From an uncultured Ruminococcus sp. (GTDB lineage: Bacteria > Bacillota > Clostridia > Oscillospirales > Ruminococcaceae): a stretch of DNA of 7,789 bases. Below the pieces are notes generated by a model that saw only the letters and a program-made list of their open reading frames with translations, was not told the origin of the DNA and did not search any database. The position numbers were made by a program, and so were the translations under genes. This document shows positions 1 to 6,552 of this stretch, one piece after another; position 1 is the first letter of the stretch; the number at the start of each line of letters is the position of its first letter. The stretch is taken from positions 1-7,789 of the forward strand of contig CAMHUJ010000066.1 of NCBI GenBank assembly GCA_946188175.1, given 5' to 3'.

Positions 1-82
1 GCTGATTCTGCGGCTTCCGCGGGACACGCGGCGCGCGCGGAACCGGAAGTTCCGTAGTATCTGAAAAACGGTCGTTGTTCAT
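1..82 (-). CDS. N-terminus of an unidentified protein (partial, runs off the left edge)
   Basis: Only 27 codons are visible, starting at the ATG at 82-80. A good Shine-Dalgarno sequence (AAAGGAA, 97-91) lies 8 nt upstream, and a near-consensus promoter lies about 50 bp further up. The peptide begins MNNDRFSDTTELPVPRAPR and continues rich in Pro, Arg and Lys with no hydrophobic stretch, so there is no signal peptide or membrane segment in the visible part. The position after rsmG is where many Firmicutes carry noc, soj (parA) or spo0J (parB). A standard ParA would normally show its P-loop within about the first 20 residues, and it is absent here, which argues against an ordinary ParA. I do not recognise the family. 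The SD, promoter and clean start make the gene itself credible, but its function is unknown. Confidence 0.7.
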   Translation of the reverse strand, partial: MNNDRFSDTTELPVPRAPRVPRKPQNQ

Positions 83-136
83 GTTGCAGATTCCTTTCTG
101 TTACGCATCCGGTATTGCATATTATCTCTATGTTAT

Positions 137-165
137 ATTATATCGTGATCGCGACGGAAAGTCAA
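137..165 (-). promoter_or_regulatory. Sigma-A-type promoter for the leftmost partial gene
   Basis: On the minus strand a -35 box TTGACT (165-160) is separated by exactly 17 bp from a perfect -10 box TATAAT (142-137). Transcription would start near 130, giving a leader of about 48 nt before the ATG at 82. The hexamers and spacer length are identical to those of the rpmH promoter at the other end of the window. It lies below the rsmG terminator, so the left gene appears to start a new transcription unit. The rest of the 83-278 gap shows nothing else I can support. Confidence 0.85.
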
Positions 166-239
166 CCGCATTTCCAAACTGTATACATTTGCAATCGCTT
201 TGTTACCGCTTTCTTTGACAATCTTCATAATTTTCTATG

Positions 240-274
240 AAAAAACGGAATGTTCCACGTGGAACATTCCGTTT
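240..274 (-). terminator. Intrinsic terminator of the rsmG transcript, containing a parS palindrome
   Basis: Positions 243-274 form a perfect 32-bp palindrome centred between 258 and 259. In minus-strand RNA it folds into a stem of about 14 bp with an ACGU loop. The descending arm ends in UUU and is followed by UUU (242-240), giving a run of six U before a C. The element begins 4 nt after the rsmG stop codon at 281-279, where an intrinsic terminator is expected. The core 16 bp is also a parS-type site, so this stretch probably has two roles. Confidence 0.8.
251..266. other. parS: parS centromere-like site 1 (ParB binding)
   Basis: The 16-bp perfect palindrome TGTTCCACGTGGAACA matches the conserved bacterial parS pattern (TGTTTCACGTGAAACA and close variants) that ParB/Spo0J recognises to load and spread at the origin region. 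The same 16 bp occur at 2873-2888 and 2911-2926. A 23-bp block around this copy (246-268) is identical to 2906-2928, so flanking bases are shared as well. This copy lies between rsmG and its U-tract. ParB binding is inferred from the motif, and no parB gene is visible in the window. Confidence 0.88.
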
Positions 275-278
275 CAGC

Positions 279-986
279 TCACAGTGGACTCCGCTTGATT
301 TTCGCGTATCTGCGCGGATATTGTGCCGGTGTATCCGATTCCTTCCGGACAGAAATCAGGTGTTTCACTTCACCCTCAAGCACATATTCCGTTTCATGTT
401 CCACACGGCAGCCAAGTACCGATGCTGCCTCGGAAAAGCGCTCCGCCGAAGGGTCATACTGTCTGCCTTTCATTGCAATCAGGCAGCCTTCGGTTTTCAG
501 GAACCGTACTGCAAGCTCCGTCAGCATCGAACCGTTTGCCATGGCACGGGATACTGCAAAATCATATTTTGCTTCATATTCCGGTTCCCGCGCAAGCTCC
601 TCAGCCCTGCCGCAAACCGCTTTCGTATCCAGACCGAGTTCACTGACCGCATGCTGACAAAACTCTATTTTTCGCAATTCACTGTCCAGCATCGTAATCC
701 GGAGCGACGGATTCAGAATGGCAAGCGGAATTGCCGGAATCCCGCCGCCGGTTCCGAGATCAAGCACATTTCCGCCGGTCACAACCCCTGTCAGATATGC
801 AGAATCGAGGAAATGGCGCGCCCAAATTTCCGGCAAAGTGCGTACAGCCGTGACATTCTGCCGCTCCGATTCCGCAATCAGCAGATACGCATAAGCATCG
901 AGCTTCTCATACGCCTGCCGATCCAACTCGAGGTGATTCCGCGCAAAAAGCGTCTCGCAAGCCGAAAACGGCATTTCATTCACCAT
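279..986 (-). CDS. rsmG: 16S rRNA (guanine-527-N7)-methyltransferase RsmG (GidB)
   Basis: This cytosolic enzyme uses S-adenosylmethionine to methylate N7 of G527 in the 530 loop of 16S rRNA; loss of it gives low-level streptomycin resistance in several bacteria. The 235-residue Rossmann-fold protein shows RHFLDS (57-62), the SAM-binding loop VLDLGTGGGIPAIP (74-87), the acidic residue in MLDSELRKIEF (D101), a DFAVSRAMAN segment (142-151) and the typical basic ending YPRRYAKIKRSPL. Length fits the family (about 210-240). I place the start at the ATG at 986-984 because AGGTGG (997-992) lies 5 nt upstream. An upstream GTG (995) would overlap that SD, and the next ATG (974) has a poorer one. The chosen start overlaps the end of mnmG by 11 bp, indicating translational coupling. 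The gene ends at a parS-containing terminator. Confidence 0.95.
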   Translation of the reverse strand: MVNEMPFSACETLFARNHLELDRQAYEKLDAYAYLLIAESERQNVTAVRTLPEIWARHFLDSAYLTGVVTGGNVLDLGTGGGIPAIPLAILNPSLRITMLDSELRKIEFCQHAVSELGLDTKAVCGRAEELAREPEYEAKYDFAVSRAMANGSMLTELAVRFLKTEGCLIAMKGRQYDPSAERFSEAASVLGCRVEHETEYVLEGEVKHLISVRKESDTPAQYPRRYAKIKRSPL

Positions 987-2856
987 GATAACCACCTGCT
1001 TTCAGCCACGTCATCAGAATGGATACATCGGACGGAGAAACACCGGAAATACGCGATGCCTGCGACAGATTTTCCGGCATCTGCTTTGTCAGTTTCTCGA
1101 CCGCTTCCGAAGAAAGTCCGTGCACCGCATGATAATCCAAATTCTGCGGCAATCTAATCTTTTCCAAATGTGCGAGATGCGCGTTTTGCTGATCCTGACG
1201 CGCAATATACTGCTCATATTTGATTCTGTGGCTGACTTCCGCAGGTTCCTCACCCTGCAATCCGAGATCAATTCCCAGCGCAGAGAGAATATCGGCACAA
1301 TTCACCTGCTGACGGCGCATCAGCGCATCCAGACGAACAGATTGTGAAATCGGCGTTGTTCCTGCGTTTTCGAGATACGCATTCACTGCTTCCGGACGTA
1401 CACTCGTCGATTTAATCCGTTCAATACCCGATTCAATCCGGCTCATCTTCGCGGAATAATTCGCCCAGCGCTCATCTGAAATCAGCCCGTAGCGCCGCCC
1501 GATTTCAGTCAAGCGCGCATCCGCATTGGAATGGCGAAGCGACAAACGGTATTCGCTGCGCGCTGTCATCATACGGTATGGATCCTCCGTGCCTTTTGTA
1601 ACCAGATCGTCAATCAGCGTGCCGATATACGAGCTTTTACGTGATAATTCAAGCTCCTGCTCGCCTTTTACGAATGCAGACGCATTGATTCCTGCGATGA
1701 GGCCCTGCGCCGCAGCCTCCTCATATCCGGACGTGCCGTTGAACTGACCGGCGGCATACAGACCGTGAAATCCGCGGAATCCCAGCGTATGCGAAAGGCA
1801 GAGCGGATTGATGCAGTCATACTCAATCGCATATGCCGAGCGCATGATTTCAACGTGTTCCAGTCCCTTCACGCTGCGATACATCTGAATCTGCACATGT
1901 TCCGGCAGCGATGTGCTGAAACCCTGCATGTACATTTCTTCGGTATCCAGTCCGGTCGGCTCCACAAAAATCTGATGCCGCTCCCGGCTCGGAAAACGAA
2001 TCACCTTATCCTCGATTGAAGGGCAATACCGCGGACCGACACCGTGAATCATACCCGAATACAGCGGCGATTCCTGAATATTCTCGCGGATAATCCGGTG
2101 CGTTTCCTCTGTCGTGTTCGCTATATAGCACACAGCGTCGTTGCGGAACACCTTTGCATTCGGCGCATACGAAAACGGCTGCGGATTCGGGTCACCGTAC
2201 TGCGGCTGCAACACTGAATAGTCGATGCTTCTGCGATGTACACGGCACGGCGTACCTGTCTTAAAGCGCCGAAGCGCAATATGATGTGCTGTCAGCTTTA
2301 CAGAAAGTGACCGTGCAGGCAGGCAGGCATCAGGTCCGCTCTCTACGCCGGTTTTTCCGATGTAAACCATGCCGTTCAGAAATGTTCCCGTGCAGAGCAC
2401 CGCCGCTTTACAGGGGTATTTCGCGCCAAACCGGTTCACAACCGCCTTCACGCTCTGGTTTTCGTCGATTTCGATATCAGCGATTTCGGTTTGTATAATC
2501 TGCAAATTCGGCGTGTTTTCGCAGATTTGCTTGATATATGTATGATATTTGCGGCGGTCCGCCTGCGCACGGGGGCTGTGCACCGATACGCCCTTGCTTA
2601 GATTCAGCATTCGCATCTGAATGCAGCATGCATCACCCGCTTCGCCCATAACACCGCCGAGCGCATCAATCTCACGCACCAAATGCCCCTTTGCACTGCC
2701 GCCGATCGACGGATTACACGGCATATTGCCAATCTGATCCAGCGAGATCGTAAACAGCGCCGTTTTGCATCCGCGGCGTGCCGAAGCAACCGCCGCCTCG
2801 ACGCCCGCATGCCCTGCGCCGATCACCGCAACGTCAAACGGAATAATCTCCGGCAT
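976..2856 (-). CDS. mnmG: tRNA uridine-34 5-carboxymethylaminomethyl modification enzyme, FAD subunit MnmG (GidA)
   Basis: MnmG works with MnmE as a heterotetramer to build the (carboxymethyl)aminomethyl group at C5 of wobble U34 in certain tRNAs, using FAD, NADH and methylene-tetrahydrofolate. The 626-residue length is typical. Visible are the FAD dinucleotide motif VAVIGAGHAGVEAA (GxGxxG at residues 13-18), NMPCNPSIGG with conserved Cys47, FKTGTP (198-203), GVGPRYCPSIEDK with conserved Cys278 (E. coli Cys277), the GTSGYEEAAAQGL motif, and the C-terminal MnmE-binding region with MTARSEYRLSLRHSNAD. The start is the ATG at 2856-2854. A GTG nine bases upstream (2865) is in frame, but its first base belongs to the AAGGAG Shine-Dalgarno (2870-2865), so it cannot use that site. 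The gene lies 70 bp after mnmE, across two parS palindromes. Confidence 0.97.
   Translation of the reverse strand: MPEIIPFDVAVIGAGHAGVEAAVASARRGCKTALFTISLDQIGNMPCNPSIGGSAKGHLVREIDALGGVMGEAGDACCIQMRMLNLSKGVSVHSPRAQADRRKYHTYIKQICENTPNLQIIQTEIADIEIDENQSVKAVVNRFGAKYPCKAAVLCTGTFLNGMVYIGKTGVESGPDACLPARSLSVKLTAHHIALRRFKTGTPCRVHRRSIDYSVLQPQYGDPNPQPFSYAPNAKVFRNDAVCYIANTTEETHRIIRENIQESPLYSGMIHGVGPRYCPSIEDKVIRFPSRERHQIFVEPTGLDTEEMYMQGFSTSLPEHVQIQMYRSVKGLEHVEIMRSAYAIEYDCINPLCLSHTLGFRGFHGLYAAGQFNGTSGYEEAAAQGLIAGINASAFVKGEQELELSRKSSYIGTLIDDLVTKGTEDPYRMMTARSEYRLSLRHSNADARLTEIGRRYGLISDERWANYSAKMSRIESGIERIKSTSVRPEAVNAYLENAGTTPISQSVRLDALMRRQQVNCADILSALGIDLGLQGEEPAEVSHRIKYEQYIARQDQQNAHLAHLEKIRLPQNLDYHAVHGLSSEAVEKLTKQMPENLSQASRISGVSPSDVSILMTWLKAGGYHGE
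992..997 (-). promoter_or_regulatory. rsmG ribosome binding site inside the end of mnmG
   Basis: AGGTGG on the minus strand lies 5 nt before the ATG at 986. It lies within mnmG codons, so it decides the rsmG start and implies coupling to mnmG translation. Confidence 0.7.
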
Positions 2857-2864
2857 GTTCTTCA

Positions 2865-2870
2865 CTCCTT
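2865..2870 (-). promoter_or_regulatory. mnmG ribosome binding site, 2 nt from a parS palindrome
   Basis: AAGGAG lies 8 nt before the ATG at 2856, fixing that codon as the start in place of GTG at 2865. The palindrome at 2873-2888 ends 2 nt upstream, so the transcript would carry a stable stem immediately 5' of the ribosome landing site. Confidence 0.8.
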
Positions 2871-2872
2871 AT

Positions 2873-2888
2873 TGTTCCACGTGGAACA
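2873..2888. other. parS: parS site 2, between mnmE and mnmG
   Basis: This is a perfect 16-bp TGTTCCACGTGGAACA palindrome identical to sites 1 and 3, in the 70-bp mnmE-mnmG gap. The symmetry stops at exactly 16 bp, unlike sites 1 and 3. No U-tract follows on either strand, so it is not a terminator by itself. Its centre is 38 bp from that of site 3. ParB binding is inferred from the motif. Confidence 0.88.
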
Positions 2889-2910
2889 TTTTATCGTCAT
2901 TAAACCGGAA

Positions 2911-2926
2911 TGTTCCACGTGGAACA
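2911..2926. other. parS: parS site 3, adjoining the mnmE stop codon
   Basis: This is the third perfect TGTTCCACGTGGAACA copy. Its symmetry extends to 20 bp (2909-2928), so the last two bases of the palindrome are also the last two bases of the mnmE TAA stop codon (2929-2927). A 23-bp block (2906-2928) is identical to 246-268 around site 1, which suggests a shared extended site or a duplication. No U-run follows it, so it is not a convincing terminator. Confidence 0.88.
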
Positions 2927-4273
2927 TTATTTTCCGACACAAAACTTGGAAAAGACGCCTTCAATGACATCATCCGTGACATCATCGCCGTCGATTTCAC
3001 GGAGCGCATGCGCAGCATCCTCCAGCTCCGCGTAAATCATATCCAGTTCGGCATCCTCTCTCAGAAGACCGCAGCAAACAGAAATGCGTTCTGCCGCGCG
3101 CAAAATCAGCGCATTCTGCCGCTCATTCATGATCGTCGGCTGATTGGAGAACGCCCGATCCTGAAAAATCTCTTTCATCTGCGATTCGAGCGGTGCATAA
3201 GTATCCGCGTGCAGTGCAGAAATCGTCAGCACAGGCACATTTAACTCCGGTGGCTGCGAATCCGTCAAATCAGTCTTATTCCATAACACAAGCAGCGGGC
3301 GATCCTTGCACGAAGCAATGATCTCCCTGTCCTCAGGCAGCATACCGACAGCTGCATCTACAACATAAATCACAAAATCAGCCGTATCCAGCGCCTGATA
3401 TGCCTGTGAAATACCGATTGACTCGATTGCATTATCGGTTTCGCGCAAGCCCGCTGTATCATACAAAAGCAGCGTAAATTCGCCGATTTTAACCTGTTCC
3501 GTAATGACATCACGCGTCGTACCGGCGATATCGGTCACGATGCTGCGCTGCATTCCGCAAAGCCAGTTCATGACAGAGGATTTGCCTGCATTCGGTCTGC
3601 CGAGCAGCACCGTCCGGATGCCCTCGCGCAGAATCCGTCCGTTCTGATAATCCACAGACATCTGCCGAAGCTGTTGATGCAGCGCTGACAAATCCTGCAA
3701 AAGACTGCCGCGTTCCAGCTCAGGCGGCATTTCCTCCGCATCATCGAGCCAATATGCAAATGCGGACATCATATTAACCAGTCGTTCACTGATTTCGAAC
3801 ATACGTTCGTGCAGCTTACCCTGCTTCGCTAGATTTGCCTGGCGCAGCGCTGCATCGCCGTCCGCACGAATCACATCCATAACCGCTTCCGCTTGTGAAA
3901 GCGAGAGCTTCCCGTTGAGGAATGCGCGTTTTGTGAATGCACCGGCTCCGGCAGGCTCGCAGCCGCAGCGCAGAAGCAGCGATAAAATCTGCTTTGAGAG
4001 ATAAATACCGCCGTGGCAGGTGATCTCGACAGTGTCCTCGCCGGTATAGCTGTGCGGCGCACGGAACACCGTCAGGACGACATCATCGAGCCGCTGACCG
4101 CCGTCGGCAATCCAGCCGTATGCACAGGTATAACCGCGCATCTCCGTCACTTTCACGTTTCCGGCAGGGGTAAAAATCTGCGATGCAGCCGCAATCGCAT
4201 CCTCACCGGAAATCCGGATCATCGCAATGCCGCCGACTGCATTCGGGGTTGAAATCGCAGCAATCGTACTCAT
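2927..4273 (-). CDS. mnmE: tRNA modification GTPase MnmE (TrmE)
   Basis: MnmE is the GTPase and folate-binding partner of MnmG in wobble-U34 modification. The 448-residue length is normal for the family. The N-terminal folate-binding domain begins STIAAISTPNAVGGIAMIR. The G domain inserted in the helical domain shows G1 GRPNAGKS (225-232), the switch/G2 segment AGTTRD (250-255), G3 DTAG (272-275), conserved Glu284 in NAIESIGI, G4 NKTD (332-335) and the SAL motif (352-354). The protein ends FCVGK with the conserved C-terminal Cys445, so it is complete. The start is the ATG at 4273-4271 with GAGGT (4282-4278) 4 nt upstream. A longer reading frame upstream passes through a terminator hairpin and does not match the family. 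mnmG follows after 70 bp and the two genes probably share a transcript. Confidence 0.97.
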   Translation of the reverse strand: MSTIAAISTPNAVGGIAMIRISGEDAIAAASQIFTPAGNVKVTEMRGYTCAYGWIADGGQRLDDVVLTVFRAPHSYTGEDTVEITCHGGIYLSKQILSLLLRCGCEPAGAGAFTKRAFLNGKLSLSQAEAVMDVIRADGDAALRQANLAKQGKLHERMFEISERLVNMMSAFAYWLDDAEEMPPELERGSLLQDLSALHQQLRQMSVDYQNGRILREGIRTVLLGRPNAGKSSVMNWLCGMQRSIVTDIAGTTRDVITEQVKIGEFTLLLYDTAGLRETDNAIESIGISQAYQALDTADFVIYVVDAAVGMLPEDREIIASCKDRPLLVLWNKTDLTDSQPPELNVPVLTISALHADTYAPLESQMKEIFQDRAFSNQPTIMNERQNALILRAAERISVCCGLLREDAELDMIYAELEDAAHALREIDGDDVTDDVIEGVFSKFCVGK

Positions 4274-4277
4274 AGCT

Positions 4278-4282
4278 ACCTC
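4278..4282 (-). promoter_or_regulatory. mnmE ribosome binding site fused to a terminator U-tract
   Basis: GAGGT lies 4 nt before the mnmE ATG (4273) and begins immediately after the six-T run (4288-4283) of the hairpin downstream of jag. There is no room for a promoter between terminator and gene, so mnmE must be read through this hairpin or start from a promoter inside jag. Confidence 0.75.
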
Positions 4283-4312
4283 AAAAAAGAAGGGCGGCTT
4301 TGCTGCCGCCCT
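4283..4312 (-). terminator. Intrinsic terminator or attenuator between jag and mnmE
   Basis: On the minus strand AGGGCGGC pairs with GCCGCCCT (arms 4312-4305 and 4298-4291), an 8-bp almost pure GC stem with a 6-nt loop (4304-4299). It is followed by TCTTTTTT (4290-4283). It begins 6 nt after the jag stop codon. Stem and U-tract are good enough for a working intrinsic terminator, so transcription of mnmE, mnmG and rsmG is probably reduced here and not fully blocked. Confidence 0.82.
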
Positions 4313-4318
4313 CATGGT

Positions 4319-5341
4319 TCAGATATCAATTTTACCGTAAACACCGGCATTCAGCGCATCTTCCGGCTTCGGGCGCTTATAATCCTTTTCAAAGCTGGTC
4401 GAAAGATCGAGCTTGCGCGGACCCTCACCGCTCGGGCGGCGGTCTCTGCGCTCACCGCGGTCATTGCGTCTGCCGTCTCTTCCGCCTCTGCCGCCGCGGC
4501 GGTCATTGCGGTTGAACTTATTGTCGCGGATGCCGCGTGCATTGCGGTCATCGCGCTTGTATTCCGGTGCGGAATCATTCGTAATGATAACCTTACGGTT
4601 CGGCTCTTCGCCGGACGAATGCGAGGAAACGCCCTCGATCTCGGTCACGGCGGAGTGAATGATGCGGCGCTCGTAGGGATTCATCGGCTCCAGCGCAACG
4701 CTTCTGCCGGTGCGGAGCACGCTCTTGCTGATGCGCTGTGCAAGCTCCTGCAGCGCCTTTCTGCGCTTTTCACGGTAGCCGCAGGTATCAATCGTCAGGC
4801 GGACATAATCCTTGTCGCCGCGGTTTGCGACCATAGAGGTGAGATACTGGAGCGCATCCAGCGTATCGCCGCGTCTGCCGATCAGACTGCCTGCGCCGTT
4901 GCCCTCAAGCGAGAACGAAATGCCGTTTTCGAGCTTTCCGGTGCACTTGACCTCCGGTGCGAGCTGTGCGAGAACCTGTTCCAGATATGCCGCACCGATC
5001 TGCATTTTTTCAAGCTGAATCTCATCCGGAACATCCGGCTTTGCATCATCGTCTGCTTCATCCTCAAATACGGCGGAGGCTGCTTCCTCAGCAGCAGGTT
5101 CTTCGGTTACCGGCTCGCTGACGACAGGTGCAGCGGTCTCAGCCGGTGCTTCCGGTGCAGCAGGGGCAGTGTAGCTTGCCTCAACGCGGTATTCTTCCTT
5201 TTTGCCAAAGAGGCCGCCGAGCAGGGAACGCTTCGGCTCCTCCAGAACCTGAAATGTGATCTCAGAAATCGGTGCGCCGAATGCATCGGCTGCCTTCTGC
5301 TTCGCTTCCTCTAAAGTCGGAGCGGTAAAGATTTCGGTCAT
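4319..5341 (-). CDS. jag: RNA-binding protein Jag / KhpB (EloR), KH-R3H type with RG-rich tail
   Basis: Jag/KhpB is a cytosolic single-stranded-nucleic-acid-binding protein usually encoded next to yidC; in Gram-positive cocci it works with KhpA in RNA regulation and cell elongation. The 340-residue protein has an N-terminal Jag domain (1 to about 57), an Ala/Pro/Glu-rich acidic linker (58-108), a KH domain with the GXXG loop LIGRRGDT (G155-G158), and an R3H motif in NPYERRIIH (R225-H229). It then has an extra tail of about 85 residues. Residues 281-302 contain repeated RG/RGG and Arg-Asp units, and the end LNAGVYGKIDI is hydrophobic. Homologues I know usually end soon after R3H, so the tail is the odd part. 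The ATG at 5341 has GAAGGGAG (5360-5353) 11 nt upstream, a slightly long spacing. The gene is 57 bp after yidC and is followed by a terminator. Confidence 0.93.
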   Translation of the reverse strand: MTEIFTAPTLEEAKQKAADAFGAPISEITFQVLEEPKRSLLGGLFGKKEEYRVEASYTAPAAPEAPAETAAPVVSEPVTEEPAAEEAASAVFEDEADDDAKPDVPDEIQLEKMQIGAAYLEQVLAQLAPEVKCTGKLENGISFSLEGNGAGSLIGRRGDTLDALQYLTSMVANRGDKDYVRLTIDTCGYREKRRKALQELAQRISKSVLRTGRSVALEPMNPYERRIIHSAVTEIEGVSSHSSGEEPNRKVIITNDSAPEYKRDDRNARGIRDNKFNRNDRRGGRGGRDGRRNDRGERRDRRPSGEGPRKLDLSTSFEKDYKRPKPEDALNAGVYGKIDI

Positions 5342-5398
5342 TTCGGTCTGATCTCCCTTCGTTACAGATTTTGCGGAGCATCAATCCTGTGCAGAGGA

Positions 5399-6544
5399 TC
5401 AGTCCGGATCAGAGCTCTGCTCCGCCGGAATATCGTCTCCGTATTTCAAAGCAGCACGTTTTCTGGCTGCTTCTATCAGCGTTTTTTCATATTCGGCGCG
5501 CTCCTTGCGGGACATGCCGTCGTCACCGTCCGTATAGCGGGTACGGTTTCCGTTGCCGGTTCCGTTCTTCATTGCTTCCTGCTCGGCAAGCTGCTGCTGG
5601 GACTGCTCCATCATACGCTGCATCCATGTCGGCCCCTTGGCTATCTGCTTTGCCTTTTCGCGTTCATTGATCTTCTCAAGCCGTTCTCCGGAAAGATACT
5701 TATAAAGCATCAGCTGAACAGCCAGTGAAATGATCGAGTTGACAACCCAGTAGAAGCTCATAGCAGCCGGAACGGACATACCGATCCAGAGCGTCATCAG
5801 CGGTGAGGTGTAAAGCATGATATTCATGGCGCCCATAGACTGTGCAGCAGCCGGATTGATCTTGCGGCTGTGGCGCTGCGTAATGACCGTCGTGACGAGC
5901 TGTGCAATCGTTGCGAGAACAGGCAGGAGAACGAGCATGACAGCGGTAAAGCTCCAGCCGTTTTCCGGATGCAGACTCGGAACGCCTGCCAGATCAAAGC
6001 CGAGGAAGTTATTGTTGAAGCCCGCGAGCTTGTCCGTAAAGCCGCCCATAGAGCTGAAAATCTCCGGATTGGACTTTACATATTTCAGCAGAATCAGCTC
6101 TGTTCTGCCGTTGATATATTTCTCGGTGATATTCTGGGTTTCAAGCCACTTGACCAGCAGATCCTTCGCCTGCGTGATCTGCTCCGGTTCGAGCCGCAGA
6201 ACATAGGTCAGCGGACGGTAAACAACCTGATAAACACCGAGCAGCAGGATCATGGTCAGGATCGAGCCGAGGCAGCCGGCAGTCTGGTTGATGCCTTCCT
6301 GCTGATAGAGCTTATTCTGCTCCTCCTGAAAACGCTGCGGATTGTTCGCAAACGATTTTTTGATTTTTTCGAGCTTCGGCGCGATCAAGCCCTGCCGCGC
6401 CTGATTGACCTGCATTTTATAGGTATTCGGAAGCGTCAGCAGCTTAATAACGATTGTAAACAGGATAATAGCGATACCGTAGCTGGGGATGATCTGGTAG
6501 ATCAGGTACATAATCCAGCCGAACAGCTTTGCGATGAGACTCAA
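5399..6544 (-). CDS. yidC: Membrane protein insertase YidC (SpoIIIJ/OxaA family)
   Basis: YidC inserts proteins into the cytoplasmic membrane alone or with SecYEG. The 381-residue protein has hydrophobic segments at about 20-38, 89-110, 196-222, 241-258 and 260-285, the usual five-helix core of Gram-positive YidC. The first is GIAIILFTIVIKLLTLP, where Lys34 sits where many homologues carry the groove arginine. A cytoplasmic loop, NQARQGLIAPKLEKIKK, follows. There is no lipoprotein signal with a lipobox cysteine, as in many clostridial members. The C-terminal tail (286-381) is long, charged and Gln/Lys/Arg-rich, and could contact ribosomes. The start is a TTG at 6544-6542, chosen because GGAGG (6557-6553) lies 8 nt upstream and the protein then begins as homologues do. 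It lies 44 bp after yidD and upstream of jag. Confidence 0.95.
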   Translation of the reverse strand: MSLIAKLFGWIMYLIYQIIPSYGIAIILFTIVIKLLTLPNTYKMQVNQARQGLIAPKLEKIKKSFANNPQRFQEEQNKLYQQEGINQTAGCLGSILTMILLLGVYQVVYRPLTYVLRLEPEQITQAKDLLVKWLETQNITEKYINGRTELILLKYVKSNPEIFSSMGGFTDKLAGFNNNFLGFDLAGVPSLHPENGWSFTAVMLVLLPVLATIAQLVTTVITQRHSRKINPAAAQSMGAMNIMLYTSPLMTLWIGMSVPAAMSFYWVVNSIISLAVQLMLYKYLSGERLEKINEREKAKQIAKGPTWMQRMMEQSQQQLAEQEAMKNGTGNGNRTRYTDGDDGMSRKERAEYEKTLIEAARKRAALKYGDDIPAEQSSDPD

Positions 6545-6552
6545 ATGCGTTT

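Noticed and set aside
215..220. Plus-strand TTGACA as a promoter toward rsmG antisense
   Set aside because: No -10-like sequence occurs at 16-18 bp and there is no plausible plus-strand gene.
237..1157. Long plus-strand open frame (306 codons) opposite rsmG and the end of mnmG
   Set aside because: It starts inside the parS/terminator palindrome, its product is Arg/His/Cys-rich without recognisable motifs, and it lies antisense to two well-identified genes.
4274..4315. N-terminal extension of mnmE (14 extra codons upstream)
   Set aside because: The extension would be translated from the terminator hairpin and U-tract; the family starts at STIAAISTPNA, and the SD GAGGT precedes the ATG at 4273.
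4619..5314. Plus-strand open frame opposite jag
   Set aside because: It is Cys/Leu/Arg-rich shadow sequence antisense to the KH-R3H gene, with no domain.
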